From a virus: DNA of 20,645 bases. Every line of letters starts with the position of its first letter. Position 1 is the stretch's first letter. The position numbers and the translations under genes were made by a program. Below the pieces are notes generated by a model. That model was not told the origin of the DNA. It made no database searches and saw only the letters and a list, made by a program, of their open reading frames with translations. The stretch spans positions 1-20,645 of IMG/VR virus record IMGVR_UViG_3300026544_000029, one strand, 5' to 3'. Positions 14,372 through 20,645 of this stretch are shown in pieces.

Positions 14372-14992
14372 ATGACAAAAGAAGAAGTATTAGATTATAT
14401 ATTTGTAAATACTAACCAATATTTTGTTGGTATAGAAAATTTTGAAATAAAAGAACCTATTCTAGATAAACTACTTCAAAGAGCACTTAACATTTATTCT
14501 GAATATAAATCAGTTGATGTATTAGTGCCGATAAAAATTTCTTCTAAAAGAATGAAATTTAAAACTATTCAAGACGAGTTCGGCGACGAAAGAACAATAA
14601 AAAATATAACTGGAATTTATATGAACGATTGGAGAAATTTTCCTTTAGAACAAGCAAAAGAAAATTTTAAAATTCCATGGAATTATCAATTTGATAAAAA
14701 TAGAAAGGTGTTAATTTGTAGTTTTGGAAATATGTCGTCAGAACCTTATTATATAGCATTTTTATGCCATATGATACTTGATGATATTACAGACCAAGAT
14801 GTTGAGTTTTTGGATTTGATTACTGCCCTTGCTTATATATACATAGGACATAATAGAAACGATTTTGCTCTTTCTGAGTTACCTTTTGACATAACTGATT
14901 TAAGAGACACTGGACAGACTTTATTAGACGAGACAATCGCTAAATTAAAGGAATCAGGTAACTCTGATTGGTGGAAAGCAATAGATGTTTAA
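14372..14992 (+). CDS. putative neck protein, T4 gp13-like
   Basis: The 206-residue protein starts at ATG 14372 behind GGAG (14361-14364). T4 gp13 begins with a short region followed by DQIYDCIQRALELYGEYH; here ILDKLLQRALNIYSEYKSVD (residues 30-49) matches that pattern closely. The C-terminal third (ALAYIYIGHNRNDFALSELP, then FDITDLRDTGQTLLDETIAK) is typical of head-tail connector proteins that use long helices to pack around the portal base. T4 gp13 is 309 residues, so this one is shorter. It is followed by the gp15-like gene; in T4 gene 13 lies next to 14 and 15. It would form the neck ring between portal and tail with the gp14-like protein. Remote homology read by eye, with good context. 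Confidence 0.6.
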   Translation: MTKEEVLDYIFVNTNQYFVGIENFEIKEPILDKLLQRALNIYSEYKSVDVLVPIKISSKRMKFKTIQDEFGDERTIKNITGIYMNDWRNFPLEQAKENFKIPWNYQFDKNRKVLICSFGNMSSEPYYIAFLCHMILDDITDQDVEFLDLITALAYIYIGHNRNDFALSELPFDITDLRDTGQTLLDETIAKLKESGNSDWWKAIDV

Positions 14993-15012
14993 ATACTTTT
15001 AAGGAGATAAAA

Positions 15013-15801
15013 ATGGTTCAATTATTTGAGGCGAGTGTCGTTCATTATTTAAAGAATTTGTTTTTTGATAAAGTAGGTATTAATGTACCCTTTAAATTTT
15101 CTCCGTCTATGTCTTTTATAAAAGAATTTAGAAGAGATAGAACATCAAAATTAAATACTATTTTATATAAAGACATAATAAAAGAATGTATCGGCGAAGA
15201 AACTGAATTAATGAATCTAGCAATTTGGGGAAGAGACCCATTAACCAGAGACGATAATAGAGGTAAGAATTCGCCATACGATCAACTTGCAATAGAAACA
15301 GATTCTGGAGCAACTTTGAGAGATACTTTTTATGGAAAAACTACTTTTCAAATTCAAATGTTTAGTTCTGAAAATAAAATTATTCATCTCTTAGAAATGA
15401 TATATAATATAGATTTTGTAAAAAATAAAACTATTGATATAACATATGTCGTAGACAATGAAGAGTTGGAAATACCATACCAAACAAATTTCTCTGAAAT
15501 TGAAAGTTTGGAATTTATAGATACTGACTCTTATGGTGGTATGATGTTAATTTCATTTAATGTAGAAGTATCTGGATTATTTTTTAGTCCATTTTATACA
15601 GTTGCTAAAACAATTAAAGAAGTAGATTTGAAAGTTTTTACTATGGACAAATCTTTAAATATAAATGAAATAGAAAATTACAATGAGAATACTCTGTCTT
15701 GTGAACGAAAGTGTTTAGTAGATGATGAAGATACTAAATTAATAATTGAAGAAACTTGTTTATCTTTAAATAAAGATAAGGAAGTAGATAAAATCTCATA
15801 A
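15013..15801 (+). CDS. putative tail completion/sheath stabiliser protein, T4 gp15-like
   Basis: I place the start at ATG 15013, behind AAGGAG (15001-15006); an in-frame GTG at 14968 lies inside the preceding gene and has no ribosome binding site. The 262-residue product matches the order of T4 gp15 (272 residues): an N-terminal helix (VVHYLKNLFFDKVGINVPFK), a segment like gp15's 'IKMIYELSIFTRYEDDMFQI' (FYGKTTFQIQMFSSENKIIH), a helix, then FIDTDSYGGMMLISFNVEVS, matching 'R..WSLTFEVNG', and GLFFSPFY. The acidic, charged C-terminal 60 residues look disordered. gp15 forms the hexameric ring that closes the tail tube and binds the neck. Adjacent to gp13-like and sheath genes. Identification by pattern and context. 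Confidence 0.6.
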   Translation: MVQLFEASVVHYLKNLFFDKVGINVPFKFSPSMSFIKEFRRDRTSKLNTILYKDIIKECIGEETELMNLAIWGRDPLTRDDNRGKNSPYDQLAIETDSGATLRDTFYGKTTFQIQMFSSENKIIHLLEMIYNIDFVKNKTIDITYVVDNEELEIPYQTNFSEIESLEFIDTDSYGGMMLISFNVEVSGLFFSPFYTVAKTIKEVDLKVFTMDKSLNINEIENYNENTLSCERKCLVDDEDTKLIIEETCLSLNKDKEVDKIS

Positions 15802-15812
15802 AAGGACGAAAA

Positions 15813-15998
15813 TTGAAAGTACAAGTTTTTAATAACTCTGAAAGACAATTTATGATCGACACTCACGGAAAAGGTAAACACGAAAATATCTTTTTAGTAG
15901 GATTCGGTGAAGAAATGGTCTTAGAAGTTGATGAAAGTCAAGTTAGAAAGATAACAAGTGAAGCACCAAACGGTGTTCAAATAAATATTTTAGGATAA
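15813..15998 (+). CDS. small protein preceding the tail sheath gene
   Basis: The start is TTG 15813 behind AAAGGA, 12 bases after the gp15-like stop; no ATG or GTG suits better, since the next ATG would lose the conserved-looking N-terminus. The 61-residue product has an all-beta appearance: KVQVFNNSERQFMI, then NIFLVGFGEEMVLEVDE and a final NGVQINILG. It lies nine bases before the sheath start, whose ribosome binding site overlaps its end. Many contractile phages have a small protein directly before the sheath, but I do not recognise this one. TTG starts reduce expression and may set a low ratio to the sheath. Confidence 0.6.
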   Translation: MKVQVFNNSERQFMIDTHGKGKHENIFLVGFGEEMVLEVDESQVRKITSEAPNGVQINILG

Positions 15999-16007
15999 GG
16001 AAGTTTA

Positions 16008-18626
16008 ATGGGTGCGGCAAAAGTATTATTTGCAACTCAAGACAGATCAGCAGTAATTCAAGGAATGTCTGGAATTTATGCTGGTATAGTAGTGAGAAGT
16101 AAAAAAGGAACTGTAAAAAAACCTCGTTTAGTAACATCAGAACAAATGTTCATAGATTTATATGGTACTCCAGATTTAAGATATCCTGAAACTCAGGCGG
16201 CAGTACAACTATTAAAAGCAACAAACAAATTGTGGGTTGTAAGAGCGGCAGAAGATGATTCTAAATATGCAGGTGTGTTAGTTAGAGGTGGAAATTTTAA
16301 TATTGGCGATAAATATAACGACGATGTTAAAAGAATAATTGAACCTTTAAAAGAAGATGGTATGACTCAACATGATGTTGATACATACGGATTTGTACAA
16401 GTTGAAGACAAAGTTCAAATTGAAAAAATGCTTGATAAAGCAGGAAGTTCAGTAATAAACACATACGAGTTTGTACTTGAAGGGACTCCTAAACAAATCA
16501 AAGCAGGAAATAAAATAGTTATTAATTCAAAAGATAATTATGCTCCAATAACTGATTATGATGTTGAGTCTGAAGGATTTAATATTGTTGATGTAGTAGG
16601 TGTTAATAAAGGTGCTAAACCATTCCAAAGAATAGTATTTGATAAAGATGCTGATGGAAACCAAACATTAATTACTGCCTCTAAAGGTACTACTATAAAA
16701 AATAAATCAAATGGTGCTAAGACTGTTGTATTAATTGATGCGAAAGATCAAGGGTTTGTAATCGTTGCTTCTGCTGATAAATTTCACGATGCTGATGAAA
16801 TAGTTGTTTTAGATGATGCTGGTGAAGAAACTGAAGATACTGCAATTCAAAAGTTTAAAGATGAAATTGATTTATATTTCGTAACTACTAAACAACCTGT
16901 GTCAATAGGTTCTGAAGATACAATTTATAGATTAACAAAAGTTTCAATTTGGAAACAACTTTATACTATGTTGGTAACTGGTGTGAATCCTGGTGAATGG
17001 AATAATAACCTTTCAATTGGTATTGAAGCATCTAAAGATTATCCAGATGGTAAAGCATTCTATTTTGTAGTTTATGAAAATGGTATGGAAGTTGAAAGAT
17101 GGTTAGTATCTAGAGATAGAGTTTTTGTTGATGGTTTTGGTAAAAAACTTTTCATTGAAACTGTTGTGAATGGTTACTCAAAATATGTTCAAGTTAAAGA
17201 TAATAAATTCGCGAAAGTGATAAAAGACGGAAGTCCAATCAATCCTAAACCAACTGATTATTCTCTATGGAGAAGAAATCCAGAAATGATTTTTGATGTT
17301 GTGAAAGATTCTGATGGAACTGATATTTATGTAAAAGAAGATCTTTATACAAGCGATATTGAAGTATTTGTTAATGATTTAGGCGATCTTAATATCGGAG
17401 ATAAAATTAAATTTGCTCCTTTCTATGAAAATAGAGAAGAAATTTATGGAACTGAATTATTTGAAATATATACTATTGAAAATATCAATACTGATAATAA
17501 TCAAATTTTCTTAGATAGACAAATAGTTAGAAATTATAACTATAATGATGCCGAAGACATTGGTTGGAAAGTATTCAAGTTTATGAAAGATATGACTAAA
17601 CCAGAAAAACATATAATTGAAGGAATTCAGAATTTTCCATATACAATTATGTCGTTCCCTATGGTTGCTGATAGAATTGGCGATGATGTTAAAATCGGTG
17701 ATTATCAAGGTTATATTCTTGATGGTGGTGTGAATTATATGACATTCGGTGATAATGGTTCTGCTATTTCACTTGCTAGTATGATATTCGCTCTAAGAAC
17801 ATTAAGTAATAACAATAACACTCCTGTTCAAATGTTAGATGATGGTGGTTACACTATTCCTGCATATGCTCAAGAAATGTTAAGAGTTGCTATGGCACAA
17901 GGCGAAAATAATACACATTGTTATTGGTCTATGGATCCAAGTGCTGAAGAAAGTTCAGACGCATTATCTGCTGTAAGAGCATATGCTGAAAAACTTATGA
18001 TAAATACACACTTAGGAAGTTTATTCACTGGTTGGGTAAAACAATACGACCCTTATAATAGAGAATATGTATGGACTGCTCCATCTACATATGGTATTAT
18101 AACACAAAACTTTGTACATAGAAATTATACTTTATTCACTCCTGCCGCTGGTTTGGTGAAAGGTAAAGTTCTTGGTTTAGATGTTAAGCATCAGTTTAGT
18201 GATGGTGAACTTGATTTAGTTGTTGATAGTAGAATCAATCCAATTGTGTATAAACCTGGACAAGGATTAATAATCTGGGGAAATCGCACTATGTATGCAA
18301 AACCGAGTCCAATGCAATTAAGATCTGTTTCATTCTTGTTAATGATTATAAGATATGGTCTAGAAAGTTACTTAAAATATGAGTTATTCAATTACAACAA
18401 TCCTGAAACTTGGAGTAGAATTGAATCAACTATAAACACATTTATGAGTAATGAAGTGCTTGCAAAACAAGGTGTATATGCATTTAAATGTATAGTTGCT
18501 CCAACTGATTTTGATATAGACAATAGAAAACTTCCGATTTTCTTAGGTATCCAACCAACAATGGATATTAATGAAATCAAAGTTACTCTTGGTATATTCA
18601 ACAAATCTTTAGCGATAACAGCATAG
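16008..18626 (+). CDS. tail sheath protein, T4 gp18-like, enlarged
   Basis: The 872-residue protein starts at ATG 16008 behind AAGGAAG. The N-terminus (IQGMSGIYAGIVVRSKKGTV, then RYPETQAAVQLLKATNKLWV) and core (NPGEWNNNLSIGIEASKDYP; VYENGMEVERWLVSRDRVFV) are typical sheath strands. The C-terminal domain is the most conserved: APSTYGIITQNFVHRNYTLF, GLDVKHQFSDGELDLVVDSR, INPIVYKPGQGLIIWGNRTM and the ending IQPTMDINEIKVTLGIF. T4 gp18 has 659 residues; the surplus lies mainly in beta-rich inserts at about 150-310 and 440-530. The sheath polymerises around the tube, stabilised by gp15, and contracts on infection. The tube gene follows. A perfect hairpin spans the stop codon. Confidence 0.92.
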   Translation: MGAAKVLFATQDRSAVIQGMSGIYAGIVVRSKKGTVKKPRLVTSEQMFIDLYGTPDLRYPETQAAVQLLKATNKLWVVRAAEDDSKYAGVLVRGGNFNIGDKYNDDVKRIIEPLKEDGMTQHDVDTYGFVQVEDKVQIEKMLDKAGSSVINTYEFVLEGTPKQIKAGNKIVINSKDNYAPITDYDVESEGFNIVDVVGVNKGAKPFQRIVFDKDADGNQTLITASKGTTIKNKSNGAKTVVLIDAKDQGFVIVASADKFHDADEIVVLDDAGEETEDTAIQKFKDEIDLYFVTTKQPVSIGSEDTIYRLTKVSIWKQLYTMLVTGVNPGEWNNNLSIGIEASKDYPDGKAFYFVVYENGMEVERWLVSRDRVFVDGFGKKLFIETVVNGYSKYVQVKDNKFAKVIKDGSPINPKPTDYSLWRRNPEMIFDVVKDSDGTDIYVKEDLYTSDIEVFVNDLGDLNIGDKIKFAPFYENREEIYGTELFEIYTIENINTDNNQIFLDRQIVRNYNYNDAEDIGWKVFKFMKDMTKPEKHIIEGIQNFPYTIMSFPMVADRIGDDVKIGDYQGYILDGGVNYMTFGDNGSAISLASMIFALRTLSNNNNTPVQMLDDGGYTIPAYAQEMLRVAMAQGENNTHCYWSMDPSAEESSDALSAVRAYAEKLMINTHLGSLFTGWVKQYDPYNREYVWTAPSTYGIITQNFVHRNYTLFTPAAGLVKGKVLGLDVKHQFSDGELDLVVDSRINPIVYKPGQGLIIWGNRTMYAKPSPMQLRSVSFLLMIIRYGLESYLKYELFNYNNPETWSRIESTINTFMSNEVLAKQGVYAFKCIVAPTDFDIDNRKLPIFLGIQPTMDINEIKVTLGIFNKSLAITA

Positions 18627-18635
18627 TCTGTTATC
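18614..18635 (+). other. perfect hairpin over the sheath stop codon
   Basis: GATAACAG (18614-18621) and CTGTTATC (18628-18635) form a perfect 8-base-pair stem with a six-base loop that contains the TAG stop (18624-18626). It is followed by a mixed T-rich stretch rather than a clean T-run. It may stabilise or attenuate the sheath transcript so that the tube gene is set apart. Confidence 0.5.
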
Positions 18636-18666
18636 CTTTAGAATAATTTTTATAAGGAATTCCTAA

Positions 18667-19239
18667 ATGGCAAAAATTTCAAGAAAGTTTTCTGATTATA
18701 AAACAAATATTGGTGAGTTACAAACTACTCAAATTTGGGTTATAGAAATAACAGATGCAAACAAAGCAAAAGGTGCTACGAATTTTAAATTCAAAACATC
18801 TGAAATAAGTGGATGTCCTCCGTCTCCTGATGTTAATATAATTGATGTTCCGACAGGTGGATTTACAATGAGATTCTTCGGAAAAATAGATAAACACGGT
18901 ACGATGGATTTTGATGTATTTGAAGATACTAATGGAACTGCTGGTAAATTCTATAGAGAAGTAATGAGAAGTTATATGGGTTCAACATCAGATATGAAAA
19001 AACCTGATGGAGTAGTTCAAGAATCGACTGATTTATCTGCTGATTTAAGATTTAAAATCAAGGTAACTCTTGCAAAAACTGATGGTACAGCAACAAAAAC
19101 TTGGAGATTCTTCAATGCTTTATGTAAACCTACTCAGGAAGCATCATTAAATCAAGACGCTGGTGCTTACAAATATAAATTCACTTTTGAATACGAAATG
19201 TATTTAGAAGGAAATGGTGACGAGGGTGATGTTTGGTAA
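18667..19239 (+). CDS. tail tube protein, T4 gp19-like
   Basis: The 190-residue protein starts at ATG 18667 with AAGGAA upstream (18654-18659). T4 gp19 is 163 residues. Signs of the tube fold are RKFSDYKTNIGELQTTQIWV at the start, the beta-strand TGGFTMRFFGKIDKHGTMDF, the helix GTAGKFYREVMRSYMGSTSD, and the closing strand pair (WRFFNALCKPTQEASLNQDA then YKFTFEYEMYLEGNG). The 'lP.....E..i.......' loops of gp19 that stack hexameric rings have a counterpart in SEISGCPPSPDVNIIDVPTG. It forms the inner tube through which DNA passes. It follows the sheath gene, as in T4 and nearly all contractile phages. A hairpin overlaps its stop codon. Confidence 0.9.
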   Translation: MAKISRKFSDYKTNIGELQTTQIWVIEITDANKAKGATNFKFKTSEISGCPPSPDVNIIDVPTGGFTMRFFGKIDKHGTMDFDVFEDTNGTAGKFYREVMRSYMGSTSDMKKPDGVVQESTDLSADLRFKIKVTLAKTDGTATKTWRFFNALCKPTQEASLNQDAGAYKYKFTFEYEMYLEGNGDEGDVW

Positions 19240-19249
19240 AAACATCACC
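19225..19249 (+). terminator. perfect hairpin over the tube stop codon
   Basis: GGTGATGTTT (19225-19234) and AAACATCACC (19240-19249) form a perfect 10-base-pair stem with loop GGTAA; the TAA stop (19237-19239) is in and beside the loop. T-runs occur only from 19273 on. It is probably a transcript end or 3' stabiliser for the late tail operon. Confidence 0.55.
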
Positions 19250-19346
19250 TCTGGTCAAGATCATTGGACAATATTTTTTAATCTTTTTACAAGTCCGATG
19301 AATCAATTTTTATAAAAAACTAAACATTAAACTTTCAAAAAATATT

Positions 19347-19370
19347 TTTAAAGGGTTCTCGCCCTTTAAA
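19347..19370. terminator. second copy of the TTTAAAGGG palindromic hairpin
   Basis: TTTAAAGGG (19347-19355) and CCCTTTAAA (19362-19370) form a perfect 9-base-pair stem around TTCTCG. It matches the element at 14329-14352 at 22 of 24 positions. On the minus strand an AT-rich stretch with a T-run follows. It lies 25 bases before the next ATG, and TTTAAATA (19365-19372) overlaps its right arm as a possible late-promoter core. Confidence 0.5.
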
Positions 19371-19395
19371 TAAAATAAAATAAAAGGAAGTTAAT

Positions 19396-19893
19396 ATGTG
19401 TCTACAAAAAATTTTAGAATCTACAAAACAAATAGATGCTGATGGTATCTATATCTCACTCGCATTAAGCGAAAAATCAAAAACAAAACTTAAAAAATAC
19501 TTACTAGAAAATAATATAAAAGAATCATTTAACGATTTTCATTGTACTATAATATATTCAAAAAAGAAATTCTCTGGAAAAATAATTTCAGATTTTGAAG
19601 AAATAATAGTAGAAAAAACTTCTTTAGGAAGATTTGAAAATAAAGAGAAGGACGAGAATGTAGTTGTCTTGCATTTAGACAATCCTAAAATTAATTCGTT
19701 ACATAATTTTTATATGCAAAATTATGATTTCAAATATGATTTTCCAGATTACCAACCACATATGACATTAACATATTTTGGAAAAGAAATAAATTTAGAA
19801 GATTTAAATGATTTAGATTTTCCTCTAATATTTGATAAACTTGAAATAGAAAAATTAGACGATAACTATGTTGAAAAGATAAAGAAAGATTAA
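19396..19893 (+). CDS. 2H phosphoesterase, Acb1-like anti-CBASS candidate
   Basis: The 165-residue protein starts at ATG 19396 behind AAAAGGAAG. It has two H-x-T motifs, H49-C-T51 in FHCTIIYSKKK and H122-M-T124 in YDFPDYQPHMTLTYFG, 73 residues apart: the signature of the 2H phosphoesterase superfamily. The layout matches the phage anti-CBASS protein Acb1 (T4 57B, H44 and H113 as I recall): a first strand GIYISLALS, a helix, the first HxT followed by IIYSKK, a strand VVVLHLDNP, then YDFP-x-x-x-PH-x-T. Acb1 destroys the cyclic oligonucleotide messengers of CBASS immunity, so this is a candidate defence inhibitor. Other 2H enzymes (LigT, CPDase-like) are alternatives. It follows the tail operon and precedes other accessory genes. 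Confidence 0.75.
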   Translation: MCLQKILESTKQIDADGIYISLALSEKSKTKLKKYLLENNIKESFNDFHCTIIYSKKKFSGKIISDFEEIIVEKTSLGRFENKEKDENVVVLHLDNPKINSLHNFYMQNYDFKYDFPDYQPHMTLTYFGKEINLEDLNDLDFPLIFDKLEIEKLDDNYVEKIKKD

Positions 19894-19898
19894 CATTA

Positions 19899-19922
19899 TT
19901 TTAAGTTATTATATAGTATAAT
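19899..19922 (+). promoter_or_regulatory. promoter: TTTTAA - 12 bp - TATAAT
   Basis: TTTTAA (19899-19904), 12 bases, then TATAAT (19917-19922), 21 bases before the ATG at 19944. The 14 bases from AGTATAATACTAAA are the same as at 20535-20548. This is the same geometry as the promoters at 1414 and 20509, with a divergent upstream box. Confidence 0.55.
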
Positions 19923-19943
19923 ACTAAAAAATAAGGAGTCTTC

Positions 19944-20513
19944 ATGAAAATCCAAGTAAAACCAAATTCATTTTTAGAAATACCTACTGAGTTAGAAGAA
20001 AATAATTTTATAAAAAGTTTATATAAACAATCGAGAGAAAGTTTAAGCGAAAAACAACATATCGCATTATTGAATATTTTAGGTAAAACTCCTGTTTTAA
20101 ATCATATAAAATACAATACGAAGACATTCTATAAAATTACAGAATATTTTAACTATTGCGATTATCATGGAGATTATATGATTTCGTCTGCTATAATTTA
20201 TAAAACTGAAATTCCTTCTGGATACTTTGAAAGAAAACTTCAAGATAGAAATGCTTCAGACCACGGTTGCGAACAATATTTTACTCAATTTGAACTTATA
20301 TATGAGTTTCAAGCATCTGAAAATTTCAGTGAATTTTTTATGCTAAATGGGTTTAGAAACTTTTTGGATCTTGAAGAGAAAATCAAAAGAAATAAATTCA
20401 GAAAAGAAAGTTCAAGATATAAACACATAAAATTATTCAATGATATAGTTTCTAAAGATGCTAATGATTTTGTTGACGAGTTGGATGAATTAATAAATTT
20501 CAGAAGATTTTAA
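19944..20513 (+). CDS. uncharacterised accessory protein with SLSEKQ helical motif
   Basis: The 189-residue protein starts at ATG 19944 behind AAGGAG, with its own TATAAT promoter. Residues 23-46 include FIKSLYKQSRESLSEKQHIA, a helical motif with 'SLSEKQ..AL..I' that I associate with several phage proteins of unknown role. A middle region rich in Tyr and His (YKITEYFNYCDYHGDYMISS) and DASDHGCEQYFT-like residues (RNASDHGCEQYFT) follows, then a charged helical C-terminus (KRNKFRKESSRYKHIKLF). The Cys/His content might bind metal but no regular zinc-ribbon spacing is seen. Context suggests an early or middle host-takeover gene. The function is not recognised. Confidence 0.6.
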   Translation: MKIQVKPNSFLEIPTELEENNFIKSLYKQSRESLSEKQHIALLNILGKTPVLNHIKYNTKTFYKITEYFNYCDYHGDYMISSAIIYKTEIPSGYFERKLQDRNASDHGCEQYFTQFELIYEFQASENFSEFFMLNGFRNFLDLEEKIKRNKFRKESSRYKHIKLFNDIVSKDANDFVDELDELINFRRF

Positions 20514-20543
20514 TTAAATCTTAAGGTTTATTACAGTATAATA
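20509..20543 (+). promoter_or_regulatory. promoter: exact 35-base copy of the one at 1414
   Basis: This block is identical over 35 bases to 1414-1448: AATCTTAA (20517-20524), 12 bases, TATAAT (20537-20542), 23 bases before the ATG at 20566. Its 5' end overlaps the TAA stop of the preceding gene (20511-20513). Confidence 0.65.
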
Positions 20544-20565
20544 CTAAAAATTAAAAGGATTAAAA

Positions 20566-20645
20566 ATGAAAAATGCACCCGAAATAATGTGGCAATCAAA
20601 AGAAACTACTCCGAATGGCGATCCATTTATGACAGTTAAAAAAGC
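20566..20645 (+). CDS. start of an uncharacterised gene, 3' truncated by the window
   Basis: ATG 20566 is preceded by AAAAGG and the promoter at 20509. The first 26 residues (MKNAPEIMWQSKETTPNGDP, then FMTVKK) are visible and no stop occurs before the window edge. The family cannot be judged. By its promoter it belongs with the genes at 1474 and 19944, probably expressed before the structural genes. Confidence 0.6.
   Translation, partial: MKNAPEIMWQSKETTPNGDPFMTVKK

Noticed and set aside
6732-15000. TTTAAATACTTT (6732, 10679, 14988) as a firm late-promoter motif
   Set aside because: It resembles the T4 late core TATAAATA, but one copy is inside a gene and such strings are common in DNA this AT-rich; kept only as a remark.
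14968-15012. GTG 14968 as start of the gp15-like gene
   Set aside because: It overlaps the gp13-like gene and lacks a ribosome binding site; AAGGAG precedes ATG 15013.
464-18604. Minus-strand open frames of 61-133 residues (for example near 972-1373, 2037-2366, 5554-5799, 13788-14039)
   Set aside because: Each lies inside a well-supported + strand gene, lacks a good ribosome binding site, and shows low-complexity Ser/Ile/Phe-rich translations typical of reversed AT-rich coding sequence.
18655-18664. Palindrome AGGAATTCCT before the tube gene
   Set aside because: It is only 10 bases with no loop and simply contains the ribosome binding site; likely chance.
1-20645. tRNA genes, CRISPR arrays, insertion sequences, attachment sites
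   Set aside because: No cloverleaf-like segment, spaced direct-repeat array, transposase or flanking repeat was seen on either strand.

Overview
The window reads as part of the genome of a large, AT-rich, contractile-tailed bacteriophage of the broad T4-related myovirus group. The reasons are a T4-type head and tail gene set (neck, large terminase, portal, prohead protease, major capsid protein, sheath stabiliser, sheath, tube), all on the + strand with tight spacing and Shine-Dalgarno sites such as AAGGAG or AAAAGGAA, and no host-like genes. The base composition points to an AT-rich host, but nothing here identifies it.

Layout. (1) 1-1395: the end of a LamG/concanavalin-like protein, a gp14-like neck protein and a small unknown. 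(2) 1414-1917: a TATAAT promoter followed by two adjacent small paralogous proteins. (3) 1927-6714: a fractured large-terminase gene. The first gene encodes the terminase N-terminus up to the Walker A lysine plus a 26-residue intein N-fragment. Next come a free-standing homing endonuclease-like gene and an unknown gene with its own promoter. The last gene encodes a 135-residue intein C-fragment (ending His-Asn, followed by Thr) plus the rest of the terminase. Protein trans-splicing would rebuild GGTGIGK-T, the ATPase P-loop. (4) 6777-12401: portal, a small unknown in the gp67/gp68 position, a prohead protease fused to a long coiled-coil (scaffold-like) tail, and the major capsid protein. (5) 12552-14328: three capsid-linked unknowns, the last with about four degenerate repeats and the same LAEKLL C-terminus as the protease-scaffold fusion. 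(6) 14372-19239: gp13-like neck protein, gp15-like sheath stabiliser, a small protein, a large tail sheath and the tail tube. (7) 19396-20645: accessory genes: a 2H phosphoesterase resembling the anti-CBASS protein Acb1, an unknown protein and the start of another gene.

Control signals. Several genes sit behind a shared element (TCTTAA or TTTTAA, 12 bases, then TATAAT), which has the geometry of T4 middle promoters. Structural genes often have TTTAAATA or TATAAATA upstream, which resembles the T4 late-promoter core. Perfect hairpins straddle the stop codons of the capsid, sheath and tube genes, and a hairpin followed by a T-run after the capsid gene looks like a real terminator.

The most notable items are the fractured, very asymmetrically split terminase intein with its nested genes, the probable Acb1-like anti-defence gene, and the protease-scaffold fusion that shares a C-terminal tag with a second head-region protein. 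No stretch longer than 300 bases lacks a gene. I saw no tRNA, CRISPR array or insertion sequence, and no convincing minus-strand gene.
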